6,258 bases of DNA, taken from the NCBI GenBank assembly GCA_025449435.1, contig JANWJO010000171.1:1-6258 (forward strand). The letters run 5' to 3'. Below, one piece after another: positions 1 through 6,083 of the stretch (position 1 is the stretch's first letter; the number at the start of each line of letters is the position of its first letter). The translations under genes were made by a program, and so were the position numbers. Origin of the DNA: Chloroflexota bacterium. GTDB taxonomy: Bacteria > Chloroflexota > UBA4733. A model generated the notes under the pieces. That model made no database searches, was not told the DNA's origin, and saw only the letters and a list, made by a program, of their open reading frames with translations.

Positions 1-2150
1 CCGCCTCAGCTTCGGCGCCACTGATCGCCGTTGAAACGCCCACACCACTCGCCACCACCACTCCACAAGCCGTCGCGCTGACCTATCTGGCCGCATGGCA
101 AAAGCAAGACTACAAGGGCATGTACGCGCTGCTGAGCCAGGAAGCGGCGGCCACCATCACCCAGGACAACTTTGTGAATCGCTACGGCGCGATCTGGAAC
201 GAAGTCGGCGCTATCACCATCAAGGTAGCGCTGACGGCGAATCAGGACCCCAATGCCTCGGTGCAGCACTTCCACCTGTCGTTAGCCACGGCGCTGGTGG
301 GCAGCGTGGAGCAGGACAATGCCATCCCGCTCATCCAGGAAGGCGCTGTCTGGAAGGTGCAATGGCTGCCGTCGCTCATCTTCAAAGAGCTGTCGGGCGA
401 CAACCTGATCCATATGTTCCCACTGGCGCTGGATCGCGGCGACATCCTGGACCGCAATGGCAAACAACTGGCGACCCAAGTGAACTACACGAGCCTGGGC
501 TTGGTACCGCAAGATGTGAAGGATGAGGCGGGCATGCGCAAGGCGGTGAGCGCAGCGCTGAGCTACCCGCCCGACAAGCTCGCGGCGCTGTATGCCAAGG
601 CCAAGCAAAATCCTTCATGGCTGCAGCCGGTGCAACTGCTTGCTCCCGACAAGGCCGACGCGATTCAAGCCGCGCTGGGCAGTGTGGCGGGCGTCACGTT
701 CAATAAAGAGCTGTTGCGCGGCTACCCGGCCAAGGAGCAGGCTGCACAGACGGTGGGGTATCTGGGCGAGATCAACGCACAAGAACTCAACAAGCTGTGG
801 CAGAGTGGCTACATGGATGGGGACTGGGTGGGCCGGTCCGGCATTGAGAGTTGGGGCGAGAAGCAACTGGCCGGACGGCGCGGCGGTAAGCTGGCGGTGA
901 TTACGCAGAATGGCACCGTGGACACGGTAATCGCCGAGAAGGCGCCCACCGCTGGCCAGACGGTCATGCTCACGATCGACCTCGCCTTGCAGCAGGTGGC
1001 GCAGCAAGCACTGGGCAGCTACAAAGGCAGCGTGGCGGTGATGCGGGTGAGCGACGGGTCGCTGCTCGCGTTTGCTAGCTCGCCGACCTTCGACCCCAAC
1101 AGCATCATTTTCGGCCTCACCGACGCCGAAGCCCAAGCGCTGTTTCAGAATCCAGACCAGCCATTTACCAACCGCCCGGCGCAGGGCGCCTATCCTGCCG
1201 GATCGACGTTCAAGACCGTGACGATGGGGTCGGTGCTGGCGGAGAACGTGTACAACGCCAGTTCCATGTTCGAGTGTAAAGGGGTGTGGGACAACCTGGG
1301 CATCCCCATGCACTGCTGGAAGACGACCGGACACGGCAAAATATCGCTGTCCGAAGGGTTGACCCAGTCCTGCGACATCGTGTTCTACATGTGCGGCAGC
1401 TCGATGAACACCAAGGGCGCCACGGTGTTTCCACAGGCGGCAGGGACGTTTGGTGTGGGCCAGCCCACCGGCATTGTGGGTGTAGACGAAGCGTCAGGCA
1501 TCTTGCCGTCGCCAGATTGGAAGAACAAGGCGCTGACCCAGATCTGGTACCCGGGCGACGCCGTGAACCTGGCGATCGGCCAGGGATACTTGCTGGTGAC
1601 GCCGCTGCAGATGGTGAACTGGATCGCCGCGATCGCCAACGGCGGTACGTTATGGACACCGCGCATCATCGACAAGATGATCGCTAAGACTGGTGAGATC
1701 ACGCAGCCCGGGCCGGTGACCAAACGCGGCACGCTGGCGGCCTCGCCCGACGAACTCGCCACTGTACGCGCCGCTATGCGCCAGGTGATCGCGGAAACGA
1801 CCAACTGGAACGGCACGGGCTCCTGGGCGTTCCGCGACTACCCCATCGCGGTGGCGGGCAAGACGGGCACGGCTCAGAGCGGGCAGTCGCAGCCGCACGC
1901 CTGGTTTGCCAGCTTTGCCCCTTATGACAAACCTGAAATAGCAGTGGTGGCCATGGCCGAGCATGCTGGTGAAGGCGCCGACGTGGCGGCGCCTATTTGC
2001 CGCACCGTGTATGAAGCGTACTTCAATATGCCCTGGCAGGCGCACGTGGCGGCAGCGCACCAGGAGTGCACCACCACCGAGTACTTGTGCCCAGTAGGCT
2101 GGAAGCGTGTCCAGTCGTCAATTGGGCAGGATACATATATCCCGCGGTAG
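1..2150 (+). CDS. Class B penicillin-binding protein with MecA_N-like domain (5' partial)
   Basis: This is a peptidoglycan D,D-transpeptidase acting on the outer face of the cytoplasmic membrane. The frame is open from base 3, so the start and any membrane anchor lie upstream. About 715 residues are visible. A Thr/Pro-rich linker (residues 6-22) leads into an NTF2-like MecA_N-type domain (about 22-135, with ALTYLAAWQKQDYKGMYALL). The PBP dimerisation motif RGDILDRNGK follows near 145. The transpeptidase domain has all three active-site motifs: STFK with the nucleophile Ser codon at 1203-1205, SCD at 1368-1376, and KTG at 1860-1868. SxD in place of SxN also occurs in PBP2/MrdA proteins, so it is not a defect. 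The Cys-containing region before SCD also resembles PBP2. It ends in TAG with a C-terminal extension carrying two Cys. No clear T-rich terminator follows. I infer a role in cell-wall cross-linking; assignment to elongation or division is uncertain. Confidence 0.93.
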   Translation, partial: ASASAPLIAVETPTPLATTTPQAVALTYLAAWQKQDYKGMYALLSQEAAATITQDNFVNRYGAIWNEVGAITIKVALTANQDPNASVQHFHLSLATALVGSVEQDNAIPLIQEGAVWKVQWLPSLIFKELSGDNLIHMFPLALDRGDILDRNGKQLATQVNYTSLGLVPQDVKDEAGMRKAVSAALSYPPDKLAALYAKAKQNPSWLQPVQLLAPDKADAIQAALGSVAGVTFNKELLRGYPAKEQAAQTVGYLGEINAQELNKLWQSGYMDGDWVGRSGIESWGEKQLAGRRGGKLAVITQNGTVDTVIAEKAPTAGQTVMLTIDLALQQVAQQALGSYKGSVAVMRVSDGSLLAFASSPTFDPNSIIFGLTDAEAQALFQNPDQPFTNRPAQGAYPAGSTFKTVTMGSVLAENVYNASSMFECKGVWDNLGIPMHCWKTTGHGKISLSEGLTQSCDIVFYMCGSSMNTKGATVFPQAAGTFGVGQPTGIVGVDEASGILPSPDWKNKALTQIWYPGDAVNLAIGQGYLLVTPLQMVNWIAAIANGGTLWTPRIIDKMIAKTGEITQPGPVTKRGTLAASPDELATVRAAMRQVIAETTNWNGTGSWAFRDYPIAVAGKTGTAQSGQSQPHAWFASFAPYDKPEIAVVAMAEHAGEGADVAAPICRTVYEAYFNMPWQAHVAAAHQECTTTEYLCPVGWKRVQSSIGQDTYIPR

Positions 2151-2163
2151 GGGAGTAGATACG

Positions 2164-2196
2164 ACCCCCCTGTAGTCCCCCCTTGGCAAGGGGGAC
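2164..2196. repeat. C-rich hairpin element of an intergenic repeat
   Basis: The element starts with ACCCCCCTGTA (2164-2174) and continues into a hairpin (2178-2184 with 2188-2194, loop GGC). The outer GT/AC pairs close over one bulged C. The same 11 bases recur at 6248-6258, and a closely similar hairpin lies at 6175-6195. It follows the penicillin-binding protein stop codon by 13 bases but has no T-tract, so I read it as a dispersed repeat rather than a terminator. Confidence 0.55.
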
Positions 2197-2252
2197 GGGT
2201 TGCCGGGAGCGCTCGCCCGTCGTGGCTGCTCCCTTCCCCGGGAGATCGGGAC

Positions 2253-2287
2253 GGGTGCCCTTTGGGCGCTTGGGGATGGGGCTGCGA
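2253..2287 (-). repeat. Inverted copy of an intergenic repeat block
   Basis: The reverse complement of 2253-2270 is AGCGCCCAAAGGGCACCC, identical over 18 bases to 6096-6113. Looser similarity continues through a run of CCCCA-type blocks on the far side. The core GCCC-AAA-GGGC is itself a small hairpin. The rest of 2197-2301 holds further GC-rich inverted repeats (for example GGGAGC at 2205-2210 with GCTCCC at 2228-2233) and no supportable gene. Confidence 0.5.
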
Positions 2288-2301
2288 TTCTTCTGCCCCC
2301 C

Positions 2302-2330
2302 TTGTTATTCTCCGGCGGCTATGGTAGATT
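2302..2330 (+). promoter_or_regulatory. Candidate sigma-70-type promoter for the leader/birA operon
   Basis: A TTGTTA hexamer (2302-2307) is followed after 17 bases by TAGATT (2325-2330). Each matches the consensus at four of six positions. A TG at 2322-2323, one base before the -10 hexamer, adds an extended -10 feature. Transcription would start near 2337, only a few bases before the long Shine-Dalgarno match. The hexamers are weak individually; the position just upstream of the leader ORF is the better support. Confidence 0.4.
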
Positions 2331-2340
2331 CCTGGCGGAA

Positions 2341-2354
2341 AGAAAGGAGGTGAT
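2341..2354 (+). promoter_or_regulatory. Unusually long Shine-Dalgarno sequence
   Basis: AGAAAGGAGGTGAT is a 14-base match to the complement of a common bacterial 16S rRNA 3' end (GGATCACCTCCTTTCT). It precedes GTG codons at 2355 and 2361, which share a frame. It predicts very efficient ribosome loading on the leader ORF, as an attenuator that senses translation would need. None of the other genes here has a comparable site. Confidence 0.7.
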
Positions 2355-2435
2355 GTGCAGGTGGGTAGTGCGAGTTGCTCGGGCAGCGGCATGCCTTCCG
2401 TTTTGCGGCGCAATTTGGAGGTGACCGCGGGCTAG
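2355..2435 (+). CDS. Putative serine-rich leader peptide of the attenuator
   Basis: This short ORF of 26 codons ends in TAG. It begins at GTG 2355, or at the in-frame GTG 2361, which has more normal spacing from the Shine-Dalgarno core. The N-terminal part reads MQVGSASCSGSGMPS, with serines at residues 5, 7, 9, 11 and 15. Their codons are AGT, AGT, TCG, AGC and TCC, so both serine codon families are used. Several tRNA-Ser isoacceptors would be read, all charged by SerRS, so the peptide would report overall Ser-tRNA charging. The product resembles no protein I know, and its role is probably the act of translation itself. Gly is also frequent (residues 4, 10, 12). An overlapping ATG frame (2353-2424) is not Ser-rich and starts too close to the Shine-Dalgarno site. 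Confidence 0.6.
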   Translation: MQVGSASCSGSGMPSVLRRNLEVTAG

Positions 2436-2456
2436 GGCCGTTGCCCGATTGCAGCC

Positions 2457-2500
2457 CGGGCGGGGAGTGAAGCTACGCTTCGCTCCCCGCCTGCTTTTTT
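2457..2500 (+). terminator. Strong intrinsic terminator upstream of birA (attenuator 3:4 hairpin)
   Basis: Bases 2457-2473 pair with 2477-2493 over 17 pairs with two G-U wobbles, closed by a three-base TAC loop. One C and then six T's (2495-2500) follow. It ends 16 bases before the birA ATG. No gene other than the small leader ORF lies between it and the penicillin-binding protein gene about 300 bases upstream. Transcripts from the leader promoter must therefore read through it to reach birA. Confidence 0.88.
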
Positions 2501-2516
2501 CCCTGCTCCTTCAGCT

Positions 2517-3338
2517 ATGACAGACACACTTCAACCCGACTCCTTGGTGGCTACGCGTAGCGGCGCGCTGTGCGGCAGCGCTGTTCTGGTGCTCCCCGTC
2601 ACCACCTCGACCCAAGATGTTGCCCGCGAATTACTCAGTGCCGGTGCGCTGCCCGGAACTGTCGTGATGGCCGAGCGCCAAACAGCCGGGCGCGGCACGC
2701 ATGGCCGCCAGTGGAGCACGGAGCCGGGCAACAGCATATCGTGCTCCATCCTGATTCCACTGCCTGCGCGGCCAGACTCCCGCCCGTGGATCACGGCCGC
2801 CGCAGCCGTGGCTGTAGCGCAAGCCCTGTTGGGCACGACGGTGACGCCAGCGCACCTCAAATGGCCCAACGACGTGCTGCTCGGCGGACGCAAAGTAGCT
2901 GGTGTACTCACAGAAATTCCGGCTGGCAGCAACATCGCTATCGTGGGCATCGGGCTCAACGTACACGGCGCGCCGGTGGATAACCTGCGCTATCCTGCAA
3001 CGTACGTTGCAGTGCACGCCATCCGGCCAGTGAACCGGAATGAGCTGGCGGTGCGGTTGTTTCAGGAGTTGGACCACCTGTTGATCGAGCTCAACCAGCG
3101 TGTGAACCGCGTAAAGGAAGCATGGCGACTGCTGGTTGACCCAACCGGGCAGCGCTTGCGGGTACACACCGCAGTTGGTGTGGTCGAGGGTGTGGCGCGC
3201 GGCGTGGATGCCAGCGGTGCGCTGGTATTCAAGGCGTCCACTGGCAAGATCGACCGGGTGGCCATCGGGCAATCCAGCGTGGAGTGGCTCGATTGGCCGG
3301 CATCTGCGCTGCCAGCGAGCGCAACAAGGGAAGCGTAG
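2517..3338 (+). CDS. birA: Biotin--[acetyl-CoA-carboxylase] ligase
   Basis: This enzyme makes biotinyl-AMP from biotin and ATP, then transfers biotin to a lysine of biotin carboxyl carrier proteins. At 273 residues it lacks the N-terminal winged-helix DNA-binding domain of E. coli BirA (321 residues), so it is probably a ligase only. Motifs in order are TTSTQ (29-33), the biotinyl-AMP loop GRGTHGRQW (58-66), KWPND (115-119), the catalytic-lysine segment GGRKVAG (123-129) and VGIGLNV (143-149). An SH3-like C-terminal domain (about 208-258) follows. ATG 2517 is chosen because it is the first start after the terminator and keeps the whole catalytic domain. No Shine-Dalgarno sequence lies in the 16 bases between T-tract and ATG. 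The next in-frame TTG and GTG (2544, 2547) have none either. The lysS-serS frame starts three bases after its TAG, which indicates one operon. Confidence 0.92.
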   Translation: MTDTLQPDSLVATRSGALCGSAVLVLPVTTSTQDVARELLSAGALPGTVVMAERQTAGRGTHGRQWSTEPGNSISCSILIPLPARPDSRPWITAAAAVAVAQALLGTTVTPAHLKWPNDVLLGGRKVAGVLTEIPAGSNIAIVGIGLNVHGAPVDNLRYPATYVAVHAIRPVNRNELAVRLFQELDHLLIELNQRVNRVKEAWRLLVDPTGQRLRVHTAVGVVEGVARGVDASGALVFKASTGKIDRVAIGQSSVEWLDWPASALPASATREA

Positions 3339-3341
3339 GCG

Positions 3342-6005
3342 ATGAGTCACGACCAGACAGCGAGCGATGAGGCGGCGCAGCGGCGCGCGGCGCTGGAACG
3401 CCTGCGGGCACGCGGCATCGAGCCGTTTCCAGCAAATTCCCAGCGCGACCACACCTGCGCTGAAGCCGCTGCGCTGGCCGACACGCCCACCGCCGTGATC
3501 GTGGCCGGCCGCGCTGGTAGCGTGCGCGAGATGGGCAAGATAGCCTTCACGCACCTCACCGATGAGACGGGTCGGGTGCAACTGGTGCTGCGGCGCGATG
3601 TTCTCGGCGAGGACGGCTGGGCGTTGCTACACGATATCCACGCTGGTGACGTGCTGGAGGCCAGCGGCGACACCCTGCGTACCCGTCACGGCGAGGCCTC
3701 GGTGGGCGTACAGCGCATGCGTATGCTGGCGAAGGCGTTGCTCCCACCGGCTGAGAAGCACCACGGCCTCAAAGACGTAGAACTGCGCACCCGTTATCGC
3801 TACCTGGATTTGCTGGCCAATGCGGAGTCGCGCGACACCTTTCGCATGCGCAGCGCAATCATCACGGGCATGCGCCGGTTTCTCGACCAGCGCGGCTACC
3901 TGGAGGTCGAGACGCCGGTGTTGCAACCGCTGTACGGCGGCGCGTTCGCTCGCCCGTTCACCACTTTCCATAACGAACTCGAGCAAACGCTATACTTGCG
4001 CATCTCCGACGAGTTGTACCTCAAGCGCCTGATCGTAGGCGGGTTCGACAAGGTGTACGAAATCGCGCACGACTTTCGCAACGAGGGGGTTTCGCACAAG
4101 CACAACACCGAGTTCACGATGCTGGAACTGTACGCCGCGTATCAGGACTACCACGACGTGATGGCGCTCACCGAAGAACTGGTGGCCACACTGGCGCAGG
4201 AGGTGCTCGGCACCACCAAGATCACCTTTCAGGGCCACAGCGTGGACGTGACACCGCCCTGGCGACGGTTGACCATGCGGCAAGCGCTGCTCGATGCCAT
4301 CGACCTGGACTTCACGCTATACCCCACCGCTGCCGCGCTCGCTGGGGAGTGCCAGGAGCGCAGGCTGGCCCACGGTCCGGTGCTGAACTGGGCCAAGATG
4401 ATCGACGAGCTGGTGAAGGAGCACGTCGAGCCGGGGCTGATTCAGCCCACCTTTTTGATGGATTACCCGTGGGAGCTGTCGCCGCTGGCCAAGCGGCATC
4501 GCGACAGCGCGTTGTTAGTGGAGCGGTTCGAGGGGTATGTGGCGGGCTTTGAGTTCTGCAACGCCTTTAGCGAATTGAACGACCCTGACGACCAGCGGGC
4601 GCGCTTCGGGGCGCAACAGCAGGCGGCGGCCGAGGGCGACGACGAGGCCCAGCAGCTCGACGAGCCCTACATCGAAGCCCTGGCGCACGGCATGCCACCC
4701 ACCGGCGGTCTGGGCATCGGCGTCGACCGCCTGGCGATGCTGTTCGCCGACCGGCACTCTATCCGTGACGTGATCCTCTTCCCCCCTATGCGGGACCAGT
4801 CGCCGAGGAGCCCAGCGTTGCTGTCCATCGCCTTTCTGCGCGACCACCCTGAGGAGGCGCGCACGCGCCTGGAAACGCTTGGCAAACCGGTGCCGCTGGA
4901 TGCCGTGCTGGCGCTGGATACTAAACGGCGGTCGGTGCTGGTGGAACTGGAAGGGCTGCGCGGTCAGCGCAACCGCGCCAACGACACCATCAAGAATGCT
5001 GGGCGGCCCACGAGCGAGCAACGCGACGAGCTCCGCGCGCTGTCGGACCAGATCAAGCAGAGTGAGGCCATGCTCGATGTGTTGGAGCGCAAACTGGATG
5101 ACCTGCTCCAACGCATTCCCAACCTGCCGCACGCCAGCGTGCCCTTGGGCAAGGACGAGCGGGAGAATGTGACGCTGTCGCACGGCGGCATCAAGCGGCA
5201 ATTTGCCTTTACACCTAAGCCGCACTGGGAGATCGGCGAGCACCTGGGCATCCTCGACTTGGACGCCGGCGTGCGCATCGCCGGCACGCGCTTCTACGTC
5301 ACACGCGGGCTGGGTGCGCGGTTGCAACGCGCGCTAGTGTCGTACTTCCTGGATACGCACGTGGAGCGCCAGGGCTACACCGAAGTGTCCACTCCTTACC
5401 TGGTGAACAGTCACGTGATGCGCGGCGCGGGCAAGCTGCCCAAGTTTGCCGATGATGCTTATCAACTACCCGATGACGACCTGTGGCTGAACCCCACCGC
5501 CGAGGTGCCGGTGACGGGGTTGTTGCAAGACCAGGTGCTCGGCGTGGGCGCGCTGCCAGTGCGCTACACCGCCTACTGCCCGTCGTGGCGGCGGGAGGCA
5601 GGGGCGGCTGGGCGCGACACACGCGGCACCATCCGGCTGCACCAATTTCACAAGGTGGAGATGTACGCCTTCACCAAGCCGGAGGACTCCTATACCGAGT
5701 TTGAGCGCATGACACAGAACGCCATCCAACTGCTCGACGAACTGGGCTTCTATTACCGGCGCGTGCGGCTGTGCACCGGCGACCTCGGCTTCGCGGCGAC
5801 CCTGACCGACGACCTAGAAGCCTGGTTGCCAGGGTTGCAGGAGTTCAAGGAAGTGTCCAGTGTGAGCAACTGTGAGGCGTTCCAGGCGCGGCGTGCGAAC
5901 ATCCGCTTCCGGCCAGCGGAGGGGGAGCGGCCGGAGTTTGTCCATACGCTCAACGGCTCGGGTCTGCCGGTTGACCGGACGTTCGCGGCGATCCTGGAGA
6001 ACTAA
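3342..6005 (+). CDS. Lysyl-tRNA synthetase fused in frame to seryl-tRNA synthetase
   Basis: A single 887-codon frame holds two cytoplasmic class II aminoacyl-tRNA synthetases. The LysRS part (1-486) has an N-terminal OB-fold region (about 50-135), motif 1 around LEVETPVLQPLYGGAFARPF (187-206), motif 2 with FRNEG (245-249) and HNTEFTMLELY (254-264), the lysine-site stretch FEFCNAFSEL, and motif 3 GGLGIGVDR (455-463). It ends normally at ILFPPMR (478-484). There is no stop. After about eight linker residues (485-492) SerRS begins at residue 493. Its helical tRNA-binding arm follows (about 520-585), then TAE (719-721), motif 2 with SWRREAGAAGRDTRG (748-762), and motif 3 HTLNGSGLPVDR (868-879). 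The frame stops with TAA at 6003-6005, inside the motif 3 helix, 25 codons before the usual SerRS end. A modest AAGGGAAG (3326-3333) precedes the ATG. The lysS and serS identities are secure. Whether the cell makes a true fusion, a separate SerRS or both is open. Confidence 0.92.
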   Translation: MSHDQTASDEAAQRRAALERLRARGIEPFPANSQRDHTCAEAAALADTPTAVIVAGRAGSVREMGKIAFTHLTDETGRVQLVLRRDVLGEDGWALLHDIHAGDVLEASGDTLRTRHGEASVGVQRMRMLAKALLPPAEKHHGLKDVELRTRYRYLDLLANAESRDTFRMRSAIITGMRRFLDQRGYLEVETPVLQPLYGGAFARPFTTFHNELEQTLYLRISDELYLKRLIVGGFDKVYEIAHDFRNEGVSHKHNTEFTMLELYAAYQDYHDVMALTEELVATLAQEVLGTTKITFQGHSVDVTPPWRRLTMRQALLDAIDLDFTLYPTAAALAGECQERRLAHGPVLNWAKMIDELVKEHVEPGLIQPTFLMDYPWELSPLAKRHRDSALLVERFEGYVAGFEFCNAFSELNDPDDQRARFGAQQQAAAEGDDEAQQLDEPYIEALAHGMPPTGGLGIGVDRLAMLFADRHSIRDVILFPPMRDQSPRSPALLSIAFLRDHPEEARTRLETLGKPVPLDAVLALDTKRRSVLVELEGLRGQRNRANDTIKNAGRPTSEQRDELRALSDQIKQSEAMLDVLERKLDDLLQRIPNLPHASVPLGKDERENVTLSHGGIKRQFAFTPKPHWEIGEHLGILDLDAGVRIAGTRFYVTRGLGARLQRALVSYFLDTHVERQGYTEVSTPYLVNSHVMRGAGKLPKFADDAYQLPDDDLWLNPTAEVPVTGLLQDQVLGVGALPVRYTAYCPSWRREAGAAGRDTRGTIRLHQFHKVEMYAFTKPEDSYTEFERMTQNAIQLLDELGFYYRRVRLCTGDLGFAATLTDDLEAWLPGLQEFKEVSSVSNCEAFQARRANIRFRPAEGERPEFVHTLNGSGLPVDRTFAAILEN
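4806..4820 (+). promoter_or_regulatory. Internal ribosome binding site and TTG start for free-standing SerRS
   Basis: AGGAG (4806-4810) lies seven bases before a TTG codon (4818-4820) inside the fused frame. Read as a start, TTG gives MLSIAFLRDHPEEAR, exactly where SerRS proteins normally begin. This is better placed than expected for random coding sequence. It suggests serS was, or still is, a separate cistron. Confidence 0.55.
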
Positions 6006-6083
6006 CAGGAGGCGGACGGCAGCGTGACGGTGCCGGAGGTGCTGCGCCGGTACATGGGCGTGGATGTGCTACGGAGGGGGTGA
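4818..6083 (+). other. serS: Complete seryl-tRNA synthetase module, interrupted by one TAA
   Basis: From the internal TTG to the TGA at 6081-6083, with the TAA read as one residue, this gives 421 residues, the normal bacterial SerRS size. SerRS activates serine and charges tRNA-Ser, and also tRNA-Sec where present, gripping the long variable arm with its N-terminal helical hairpin. Arm, motif 1, motif 2, serine-site residues and motif 3 are all in order, so the only lesion is the TAA. Motif 3 reads GLPVDR where GLAVGR or GLPVGR is more familiar to me; the class II arginine is kept. The entry overlaps the fused CDS because it marks an alternative product. Confidence 0.6.
6003..6083 (+). other. 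In-frame stop and conserved SerRS C-terminal tail
   Basis: After AILEN the frame has TAA, then 25 sense codons reading QEADGSVTVPEVLRRYMGVD and five more residues, then TGA. Bacterial SerRS proteins normally end AILENYQ-x-x-DGSV-x-VP-x-VLRPYMGG or close to that, so the tail is authentic and the TAA stands where Tyr is expected. TAC or TAT to TAA is one base change. The base after the stop is C, which is associated with weaker termination in some systems. Confidence 0.85.

Larger units (their letters stand above)
2337..2500 (+). promoter_or_regulatory. Putative serine-codon transcription attenuator of the birA-lysS-serS operon
   Basis: The leader can fold in two exclusive ways. Segment 1 (2379-2390, TCGGGCAGCGGC) pairs with segment 2 (2437-2448, GCCGTTGCCCGA) over 12 continuous pairs with one G-U. 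Segment 2 can instead pair with segment 3: 2443-2447 with 2457-2461, 2441-2442 with 2462-2463 (wobbles), then 2438-2439 with 2464-2465, with G2440 bulged. That uses half of the 5' arm of the terminator (segments 3:4, 2457-2493). Segment 1 contains the leader codons S9 and S11, and the leader stop (2433-2435) lies one base before segment 2. A ribosome stalled at Ser codons would mask segment 1 and allow 2:3 antitermination; one reaching the stop would cover segment 2 and allow termination. This is the logic of trp and pheST attenuators. The pairing is read directly; the function is inferred from it and from serS in the operon downstream. Confidence 0.72.

Noticed and set aside
615..1334. Long minus-strand ORFs such as 615-1334, 2631-3581 and 4515-5327
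   Set aside because: They lie opposite clearly coding frames in GC-rich DNA, lack ribosome binding sites and show no recognisable domains.
2175..2196. Intrinsic terminator of the penicillin-binding protein gene
   Set aside because: The hairpin is good but GGGT follows instead of a T-tract, and similar hairpins recur at 6175-6195, so it fits a repeat better.
2200..2424. A 74-codon + strand ORF through the intergenic region
   Set aside because: It spans repeat blocks and the promoter-like site, has no Shine-Dalgarno at its start and resembles nothing. The leader frame explains its 3' part better.
2416..2432. T-box-like motif GGAGGTGACCGCGG ahead of a terminator and synthetase operon
   Set aside because: The T-box core needs TGGNACCGCG so that TGGN can pair with the tRNA NCCA end. 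Here the bases before ACCGCG are GGTG. No stem I or specifier loop fits in the roughly 85 bases available.
4779..4790. Run of six C's near the LysRS end as a sequencing or slippage indel that created the fusion
   Set aside because: The codons right after the run still read MR, matching the usual LysRS end FPxMR in the same frame. An indel at the run would not explain the missing stop. The alternative frame reaches a TGA at 4850 but loses this motif.
6003..6005. Genome-wide recoding of TAA to Tyr
   Set aside because: The other stops here are TAG and TGA, so the idea is not contradicted, but four genes are far too few. I know of no bacterium that reassigns TAA, so mutation, readthrough or error is simpler.
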